From Spirochaetaceae bacterium (GTDB lineage Bacteria; Spirochaetota; Spirochaetia; Treponematales; Breznakiellaceae), in the NCBI GenBank assembly GCA_031265535.1, contig JAISCO010000137.1, forward strand, positions 1-9,807: DNA of 9,807 nucleotides, read 5' to 3'. The stretch's first letter is position 1. Every line of letters starts with the position of its first letter. Below the pieces are notes generated by a model. The model was not told the DNA's origin and did no database searches. It saw only the letters and a program-made list of their open reading frames with translations. This document shows, one piece after another, positions 5,805 through 9,807 of the stretch. The position numbers and the translations under genes are program-made.

Positions 5805-6079
5805 CTTTTGGTTCGATAGCGGCAGTCAGGGTTTTGCTTCCACCATGATAATTTGCGGTAATTTGTGTAATCTGCGGCTCATTTTTCTATTCAGGAGGGG
5901 GGCGCTGTTTCCCCGCATCATCGCAAACCGTTGCCTAATAGTCGCGCCCTCCCTGTCTCCAGCCCGCCTACGGCGGTCTTCCGCCACCCCCCGCCCTGTT
6001 ACTTCTTCCTTTTTCCCTTTTACTTTTTCCTTCATTCCTTCATTCCTTCTTCCTTCTTCCTTCATTGTTCATTGCTAAT
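5805..6079. other. Gene-free stretch between dusB and the propeller operon, with three-part hairpin
   Basis: No credible gene. At 5964-5985, CCGCC-tac-GGCGG-tctt-CCGCC lets the middle arm pair with either side. The stretch 5846-5880 carries the degenerate words AATTTGCGGTAATTTGTG and TAATCTGCGG, typical of low-information interspersed repeats. The right end is a pyrimidine-rich simple repeat listed separately. Frames on both strands here are open only because of this biased composition. Confidence 0.6.
6003..6074. repeat. Pyrimidine-rich simple sequence repeat
   Basis: A near-pure T/C tract. It contains TTCATTCC twice (6031-6046), TTCTTCC twice (6047-6060), then TTCATTG twice (6061-6074), a degenerate 7-8 base tandem repeat. 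Bases 6006-6030 match 8747-8771 at about 22 of 25 positions. It abuts the dusB stop codon. On the minus strand it is a purine run downstream of dusB. Confidence 0.8.
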
Positions 6080-7081
6080 TTAATTGTTCTCATACCGCGC
6101 CAGCAATGACCGGTATTCGTCAATCGTTTCGGCGTGAACAAGGCGGGTTCTCAGCGCCGCCGCGCCGTGTATCCCTTTTGTGTATGCGCAAAAAACTTTG
6201 CGCATCTCAAGACAGGCGCTTTTTTCGCCTATATCGCGCGCAAGAAGTTCAAGCTGGCGAATAGCGGTGTTTATCCGTATTAAGGCATCGGGGGGTTCCG
6301 CCCTGCCGCCGGTGAGCAGGCTTTTTGCGGCGGCAAATATAAAAGGGTTGCCAAAAGATCCGCGGGCGAACATCACGGCGGCGCAGCCGGTCTCACGCAG
6401 CATAAGCTCCGCGTCCTCAGCGCTGAACAAGTCCCCGGAACCTGCTACAGGCACGGGTAGTTCCGCCGCAAGCTCTTTTATATGCCGCCAGCAGCTTTTA
6501 CCGGAATAGCCCTGCGTCCGCGTCCTTGGGTGAAGGCTCACGAGCGCGGCGCCTGCCTGTACCGCGGCGCGGGCGCATTCTAAAAAGTTTATCGAGGACG
6601 CATCCCACCCGCTTCGTAACTTTATGCTTACCGGAACGGCGCCCAGCGTCTTACGAGATGCCTGTACCGCCGCTTCCACGATGAGCCCCAGCTTTTCCGG
6701 GTCCCGCATTAAGGCCGCGCCGGCGCCGCATTTTGTAACTTTCGGGACAGGACAGCCGGCGTTTATATCTACCATATCAGGCTTGTACGGGGCGAGCGCC
6801 GCAACGGCTTGAGCCATGCTCTGTGCCGACGCGCCAAAAAGCTGCACCGCCCAGGCACTCTCGTTTGCGGCCCGGCAAAGTAATGCCGTGGAGCAGTCGA
6901 CGCATCCCCGTGTTAAGGCTTCGGCGGAGACAAGCTCTGTGAAGGTAAGATTCGCCCCCTGCTCTACGCAAATTGACCGGAAGGCGCTGTCAGTGTACCC
7001 CGCCGCGGGAGCCAGGAACAAATTACCGGTCAGGTGGAGGCTTCCTATGCTCAGCGGGTGGTACAGGCAGGTGTTTTCCAA
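6080..7081 (-). CDS. dusB: tRNA-dihydrouridine synthase, DusB type
   Basis: FMN-dependent enzyme that reduces specific uridines in tRNA D-loops to dihydrouridine using NADPH, in the cytoplasm. Numbered from the start chosen here, FLAPAAGYTDSAFR (22-35) forms the FMN-binding beginning of the TIM barrel. DINAGCPVPKVTKCGAGAALM (105-125) carries the catalytic Cys110, VSIKLRSGWD the flavin-contacting Lys154, LHPRTRTQGYSG His184, and GSGD plus ARGSFGNPFIF the phosphate-binding loops. I prefer TTG at 7081, giving 333 residues, because DusB proteins begin a few residues before the LxIGxLxLxxNLFLAP block and this leaves a 19-base gap after tatD. The frame is open to another TTG at 7165, which would overlap tatD by 65 bases. 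Neither start has a clear Shine-Dalgarno site. Cotranscribed with tatD. Confidence 0.9.
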   Translation of the reverse strand: MENTCLYHPLSIGSLHLTGNLFLAPAAGYTDSAFRSICVEQGANLTFTELVSAEALTRGCVDCSTALLCRAANESAWAVQLFGASAQSMAQAVAALAPYKPDMVDINAGCPVPKVTKCGAGAALMRDPEKLGLIVEAAVQASRKTLGAVPVSIKLRSGWDASSINFLECARAAVQAGAALVSLHPRTRTQGYSGKSCWRHIKELAAELPVPVAGSGDLFSAEDAELMLRETGCAAVMFARGSFGNPFIFAAAKSLLTGGRAEPPDALIRINTAIRQLELLARDIGEKSACLEMRKVFCAYTKGIHGAAALRTRLVHAETIDEYRSLLARYENN

Positions 7082-7100
7082 GGGGGCGGGGGGTGAAAAA

Positions 7101-7877
7101 CTATTCGTTAGCGAGTCCAAAGAAGCGGTTTGAGTTTTCCCATAGCGCGGCGGCGGTCTCCTCAAGGCTGAGTTTTAGCATATCGGCAAGGCAGCGCGCC
7201 GTCATCGGCAGGAATTTGGGCATATTGCGCTTACCGCGTTGTTCGGCAGGTACCATAAAGGGGCTTTCCGACTCGATTAGGATGCGGTCAAGCGGCAGCA
7301 CGGCGATAGTTTCGTGAAGGTTACGGGCGTTGCGGTATGTAAGGTTACCCGCAAACGAGAAATACAGGTTGAGCGGCAGCGCTTTTTTTGCGTACTCGGC
7401 GTCTTCAGAATAGCAGTGCAGGACTCCGCCTTTACGCGGCAGTCTGTCGCGGAGGATCTCCAGCACATCGCGCCCCGCGTCCCGGTTATGAATGATGACC
7501 GGATAGTCCAGCTTACTTGCAATATCAAGTTGTGTGATAAACAACTCTATCTGAGATTTTTTATCGCCGTATTTATGGTAGTAATCAAGACCGACTTCAC
7601 CTATGGCCACAACGCGCGGTAAATGAGCGCTCTGTTCTACCGTTTGAAGCCAGCTTTTACCCGGATTCCGCACTTCTGACGGCGAAACCCCGACGGCATG
7701 ATACACGTTTGCCGCTGATTTGAGGTTATCGTAAACCTTCACAAAATCATGCAAGCTATTGCATATCGAAACAATTCTTGAAACACCCGTTTGGCGCGCT
7801 TCCTGCGTTACCAGCAGTTGTTCTATAGGGTCGTCAAATATTAGCCCTATATGGGCATGGGTATCAAAAAATTGCAT
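7101..7877 (-). CDS. TatD-family metal-dependent hydrolase / deoxyribonuclease
   Basis: Member of the TatD (YcfH/YabD) amidohydrolase-fold nucleases, thought to act in DNA repair or nucleic-acid turnover in the cytoplasm. 258 residues, the family length. Metal ligands are visible: H7 and H9 (FFDTHAHI), E94 (AIGEVGLDYYH), H130 (PVIIHNRDA) and H154 (VLHCYSED). The fifth ligand, normally Asp in an E-T-D-x-P motif, is Glu204 here (ESESPFMVP), confirmed in the bases as gag-tcg-gaa-agc. The RGKRNMP block is intact. I chose ATG 7877 because GGA sits seven bases before it and FDTHAH normally begins within a few residues of the start; a GTG at 7901 in the same frame lacks a ribosome site. First gene of a pair with dusB; a 12-bp tandem repeat lies just upstream. 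Confidence 0.9.
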   Translation of the reverse strand: MQFFDTHAHIGLIFDDPIEQLLVTQEARQTGVSRIVSICNSLHDFVKVYDNLKSAANVYHAVGVSPSEVRNPGKSWLQTVEQSAHLPRVVAIGEVGLDYYHKYGDKKSQIELFITQLDIASKLDYPVIIHNRDAGRDVLEILRDRLPRKGGVLHCYSEDAEYAKKALPLNLYFSFAGNLTYRNARNLHETIAVLPLDRILIESESPFMVPAEQRGKRNMPKFLPMTARCLADMLKLSLEETAAALWENSNRFFGLANE

Positions 7878-7917
7878 GATTTTATCCAAATTTTTATTCA
7901 CAGTAGAGTCTAATACC

Positions 7918-7953
7918 TTGCCGCAAATTTTGCCGCAAGATTTGTCGCAATAT
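7918..7953. repeat. Three tandem copies of a 12-bp unit upstream of tatD
   Basis: TTGCCGCAAATT (7918-7929), TTGCCGCAAGAT (7930-7941) and TTGTCGCAATAT (7942-7953) are contiguous 12-base units, with a decayed fourth copy starting TTGCGCGC at 7954. One unit is close to one helical turn. The array lies 40-75 bases upstream of the tatD start, where a promoter or operator would be. A perfect 10-base palindrome, TAAGCGCTTA, follows at 7980-7989. Confidence 0.75.
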
Positions 7954-8128
7954 TTGCGCGCTTGCCTTGTTTGCGCCTTTAAGCGCTTAGAGAACTAGTA
8001 ATACCAACAAAATGGCATTAGACCAAACAGTTAAATAATTTCCTTACCCGATTGAACCCACTCGCCTCTAGTCGAGGATGCCCCAACCCCGCGTGGAGTT
8101 TGCGCTTTGGGCACAACGCTTACAAAAA

Positions 8129-8153
8129 CCCACAAGTGCAACAGGCTGCTAGG
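8129..8153. repeat. 25-bp interspersed repeat, copy 2
   Basis: Identical over all 25 bases and in the same orientation as 3131-3155, about 5 kb away. The flanks differ completely. The four minus-strand genes from HD to tatD lie between the copies. Confidence 0.85.
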
Positions 8154-8238
8154 CGGCCTTTAGGCGTTCTTTCATGGCAAGGAGCTTCATTAAGAGGGAT
8201 CGCCTAACGCTAAAACTTAGCAAGCGAATTTTTTACTC

Positions 8239-8268
8239 TTATCACTGAAAAAGATATTTTACTATAGT
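8239..8268 (+). promoter_or_regulatory. Weak promoter-like boxes before the palindrome
   Basis: TTATCA (8239-8244, 4 of 6 to -35) and TATAGT (8263-8268, 5 of 6 to -10) are separated by 18 bases. Such a promoter would transcribe the direct repeats, the 40-bp palindrome and the hairpin at 8445-8469. In AT-rich DNA such matches occur by chance, so support is slight. Confidence 0.25.
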
Positions 8269-8283
8269 TTCGAAGTTATGTCA

Positions 8284-8326
8284 ATTATATGTTTTTGGCA
8301 TGTTTTTGGCATTATATGTTTTTGAC
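8284..8326. repeat. Direct repeats of ATGTTTTTG(G/A)C
   Basis: ATTATATGTTTTTGGC (8284-8299), ATGTTTTTGGC (8300-8310) and ATTATATGTTTTTGAC (8311-8326) are contiguous: two long units sandwiching a short one. They end six bases before the perfect palindrome at 8332. Confidence 0.85.
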
Positions 8327-8331
8327 CTTTT

Positions 8332-8371
8332 GCAGCAGTTTTACTTTTAGCGCTAAAAGTAAAACTGCTGC
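8332..8371. repeat. Perfect 40-bp palindrome with no spacer
   Basis: The left half runs from GCAGCAGTTT (8332-8341) to TTTTAGC (8351). The right half is its exact reverse complement, GCTAAAAG... to CTGCTGC (8352-8371). There is no loop and no mismatch. It lacks a following U tract, so it is not a standard terminator. Long spacerless palindromes are normally unstable in bacteria, which suggests either recent origin or a selected role such as a recombination or protein-binding site. Confidence 0.95.
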
Positions 8372-8444
8372 CTAACTGTTGCTCTGTCCACAGTCCTTCT
8401 GCCTACTATCCACTAACCCACTTTTAATTGTTAATGGGTGGGGA

Positions 8445-8469
8445 CAAAACAGTGCGGTGCACTGTTTTG
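8445..8469. terminator. Terminator-like hairpin, possibly bidirectional
   Basis: Arms CAAAACAGTGC (8445-8455) and GCACTGTTTTG (8459-8469) with a GGT loop, all 11 pairs matching. The layout, A run - GC core - T run, is that of a bidirectional intrinsic terminator, although only four T follow the core. On the minus strand it is about 400 bases past the tetR stop; on the plus strand it would end any transcript through the palindrome. Confidence 0.45.
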
Positions 8470-8731
8470 CCTGACGTTTTGCCGCCTGCTTTACCCTAAA
8501 GATAAGGACAAGACCGCAAAAGCAAAAACCTTTGGAGCGCGGCCTTTAATCGGCATGTAACAGTAAGTTTTTTAGGGCCTACGCCATGCTGCATTACCAT
8601 ATACACGCTCACTAGTTCACGTGCCGTTTTTTGGGTGGGGGGAGCCGTAACAAAAAGTTCATCGTAAACTTCAAAATTTTAACGGTTTATGATTGATGCG
8701 CTTCCCCTTTTTATTTGAAACCGCCCCAACT

Positions 8732-8772
8732 GTTAATTGATAATTGTTCCTTTTTACCTTTTCCTTTTTACC
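8732..8772. repeat. T/C-rich interspersed repeat, related to 6003-6074
   Basis: GTTAATTGATAATTGTTCC is followed by two near-copies of a 14-base TTCCTTTTTACCTT unit. It matches the tract beside dusB in composition and in roughly 22 of 25 bases. It lies between the palindrome region and the tetR stop. No gene is supported here. Confidence 0.6.
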
Positions 8773-8874
8773 TCTTTGCGGTGGCTATCCGTGTTGCGCT
8801 GATTTTCGTTTTGAAATCGGAATTGCTGTTTGACCTTTTGACCTTGCCTTCGCCTCCAGCGGGGGGAAAAAGAA

Positions 8875-9489
8875 TCATGGGCCGACGAATACTGAAGATA
8901 GTTGGATTAACAGCTTGGCTATTTTGGGGATAGGCAAATCCATGTTGTTTTTTAACCAGTGCTGCACAAGGGCAATCGAGCCGTTTATTATGTACGCCGA
9001 ATGGTATTCCATTATTTCAGAGTTTATTTCGGGGTTATCTTCCAGTTTTTCGACAAAATAATTTATCAAATACCGCTGATAACGCTGAAAAAACCTTTTT
9101 TGAAAATTAATATCGCCGTTTTCGCTCAGCAGTACCTGAATAGAGTTGTTGTTGCAGCTAATATATTGCATCAAATCCTCGATTATATTAACAATTTCAT
9201 TCATGCTGCGATTTTTATCAAGTTTTTTAAGTATATCTTCGATGTAAGCCGTAGTTTCATCCTCAATACGTTTAAGCAAATCGTACTGATTGTTGTAATA
9301 TGCATAAAATGTTGAACGGCTTATATCGGCAAGCCCGCATATTTCTTTAATTGTGATATGCGTAATCGCTTTCGATTTCATAAGCTCTATAATGCTCTCG
9401 CGCAGCGCCTTCTTGGTATATCTCGTCTTGCGGTTCTCTTTTACAACTGTATTTACGTCTATATTTACACCCGCCTCCGCGTTTTTCAT
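8875..9489 (-). CDS. TetR/AcrR-family transcriptional regulator
   Basis: One-component DNA-binding repressor, probably of the divergent exporter and of itself. 204 residues from the chosen start. The N-terminal HTH domain covers roughly residues 23-72: TRYTKKALRESIIELMKSK, then the helix-turn-helix THITIKEICGLADISRSTFYAYY and NNQYDLL, a classic TetR signature. Residues 75-204 are the helical ligand-binding and dimer domain, with NYFVEKL and AYIINGSIALVQHWLKNNM resembling the TetR_C_8-like group. ATG 9489 is preferred, as GGGG and AGG lie just before it; the in-frame ATG at 9504 adds five residues and has no ribosome site. The gene is clearly more AT-rich than dusB and tatD. A 7+7 inverted repeat lies 28 bases upstream. 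The ligand is unknown. Confidence 0.9.
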   Translation of the reverse strand: MKNAEAGVNIDVNTVVKENRKTRYTKKALRESIIELMKSKAITHITIKEICGLADISRSTFYAYYNNQYDLLKRIEDETTAYIEDILKKLDKNRSMNEIVNIIEDLMQYISCNNNSIQVLLSENGDINFQKRFFQRYQRYLINYFVEKLEDNPEINSEIMEYHSAYIINGSIALVQHWLKNNMDLPIPKIAKLLIQLSSVFVGP

Positions 9490-9516
9490 TGACCTGCCCC
9501 GCATGTTTTATTTAAA

Positions 9517-9536
9517 TTTGTCCTATGCCGGACAAA
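9517..9536. promoter_or_regulatory. Candidate TetR operator between the divergent genes
   Basis: TTTGTCC - N6 - GGACAAA is a perfect 7+7 inverted repeat of 20 bases, the size and form of many TetR-family operators. It sits just upstream of the regulator's start and 118 bases before the transporter's ATG. A related half-site, ATGTCCG, occurs at 9547-9553. Position and symmetry are seen directly; binding by the adjacent TetR protein is inferred. Confidence 0.55.
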
Positions 9537-9576
9537 ATACAACATAATGTCCGTTTCGCTTCACAATATACTAAAC

Positions 9577-9607
9577 TTGTCATTGTGTTAATTATCCATT
9601 GTACATA
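9577..9607 (+). promoter_or_regulatory. Possible promoter for the exporter gene
   Basis: TTGTCA (9577-9582) matches five of six -35 bases. The best -10 candidates are weak: TGTACA at 17 bases spacing (9600-9605) or TACATA at 19 (9602-9607). The leader to the ATG would be about 40-45 bases. Low support for the -10. Confidence 0.3.
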
Positions 9608-9653
9608 GACTTTCATAAGAATCAAGTTATTTTTACATTTTTAAAGGACTTAA

Positions 9654-9807
9654 ATGGAACGATTTTATAAGCATCCGGTTATAATAACAGTTGTTATAGC
9701 CGCGATAACGGTTTTTTTTGCCATTCAGCTTCCAAGAGCCGAAATGGACAACAACAATACAAACTTTATTCCAAAAGAGCAGGAAGTCCGCGTGATTGCG
9801 GAACACA
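9654..9807 (+). CDS. MMPL/RND-family exporter, N-terminal fragment (partial)
   Basis: Beginning of an inner-membrane resistance-nodulation-division type transporter, probably exporting a lipid, drug or other hydrophobic compound by proton-motive force. Only 51 residues are in the window; the frame runs off the right edge. The fragment starts MERFYKHP, then one membrane helix (about residues 9-25, VIITVVIAAITVFFAIQ), then LPRAEMDNNNTNFIPKEQE. This is the usual entry into the first periplasmic loop of spirochaetal MMPL/RND permeases (helix, then L-P-x-x-x-x-D-N-N). AAAGGA at 9643-9648, five bases before the ATG, is a good ribosome site. Divergent from the TetR gene, the common pairing for a drug-type efflux system. 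The family is assigned on the N-terminus only. Confidence 0.75.
   Translation, partial: MERFYKHPVIITVVIAAITVFFAIQLPRAEMDNNNTNFIPKEQEVRVIAEH

Larger units (their letters stand above)
7954..8874. other. Long gene-free region rich in repeats and palindromes
   Basis: About 920 bases with no convincing coding frame on either strand, and no tRNA, rRNA, SRP RNA or tmRNA hallmark that I can see. Separately listed items inside are the second 25-bp repeat copy, three direct repeats leading into a 40-bp palindrome, a terminator-like hairpin and a T/C-rich repeat. A weak pair TTAGGCG (8160-8166) / CGCCTAA (8201-8207) could also fold. From 8470 to 8730 I see only ordinary low-signal sequence, with a G-rich patch at 8633-8645. 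Confidence 0.6.

Noticed and set aside
5826..6065. Minus-strand open frame beginning MKEEGRRNEGMKEK
   Set aside because: It is the translation of the purine-rich side of a simple repeat; no ribosome-site context or family match, and low complexity.
7918..7965. CRISPR-like array
   Set aside because: The units are 12 bases and contiguous, with no spacers, and there are no cas genes.
3051..8208. Integron attC-like inverted pairs (TTAGGCG / CGCCTAA at 8160-8207, ATTAGGC near 3051)
   Set aside because: The core-site orientation is not RYYYAAC ... GTTRRRY, the left cores deviate, and no integrase gene or cassette array is present.
8715..8933. Plus-strand open frame ending in LLTLPSPPAGGKRIMG
   Set aside because: The protein-like string resembles the translated intergenic repeats often mis-annotated as hypothetical proteins, and the frame runs into the tetR 3' end on the opposite strand.

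Overview
The window looks like a chromosomal piece of a free-living or gut-associated spirochaete, most likely a Treponema of the termite-gut type. The reasons are mid-range and very uneven base composition, a divergent TetR/MMPL-RND transporter pair whose transporter N-terminus I recall from treponemes, an HD phosphohydrolase linked to a beta-propeller-like membrane-anchored protein, and intergenic DNA packed with short hairpins and degenerate repeats. The genus is inferred from protein flavour only; there is no rRNA or other decisive marker.

Layout. (1) 1-1935, plus strand: the 3' end of a molybdenum hydroxylase (xanthine dehydrogenase family) operon in the order Mo subunit (partial), 2Fe-2S subunit, FAD subunit. 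All junctions overlap, so the three subunits of one enzyme are translationally coupled. (2) 1936-2236: a structured, possibly mobile (MITE-like) intergenic element, then a promoter with an inverted repeat over its -35 box. (3) 2237-2916, plus strand: an AT-rich toxin-antitoxin cassette, Phd/YefM-type antitoxin plus PIN-domain toxin, overlapping by 4 bp. (4) 2917-3270: a run of six short hairpins, an intrinsic terminator serving the minus-strand genes, one copy of a 25-bp repeat and a 14-C homopolymer. (5) 3271-5663, minus strand: a two-gene operon, membrane-anchored propeller-like protein then HD phosphohydrolase, joined by an ATGA overlap. (6) 5664-6079: tandem 35-bp repeats, competing hairpins and a pyrimidine-rich simple repeat. 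(7) 6080-7877, minus strand: tatD-family nuclease followed by a dusB-type tRNA-dihydrouridine synthase, a housekeeping pair. (8) 7878-8874: almost 1 kb with no credible gene but with a 12-bp tandem triplication, the second copy of the 25-bp repeat, a 40-bp perfect palindrome preceded by direct repeats, and a terminator-like hairpin. (9) 8875-9489, minus strand: a TetR-family regulator, divergent from (10) 9654 onward, the N-terminus of an MMPL/RND exporter. A 7+7 inverted repeat between them is a good operator candidate.

Every confident gene belongs to a known family. I see no convincing undescribed multi-gene system. The most unusual signals are non-coding: the 40-bp palindrome region, the 198-bp element with terminal inverted repeats next to the toxin-antitoxin cassette, the 200-bp hairpin string on the other side of that cassette, and the long-range 25-bp repeat. 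At protein level, the oddities are a metal-site Asp-to-Glu change in TatD and altered cofactor-contact motifs in the xanthine dehydrogenase FeS subunit.
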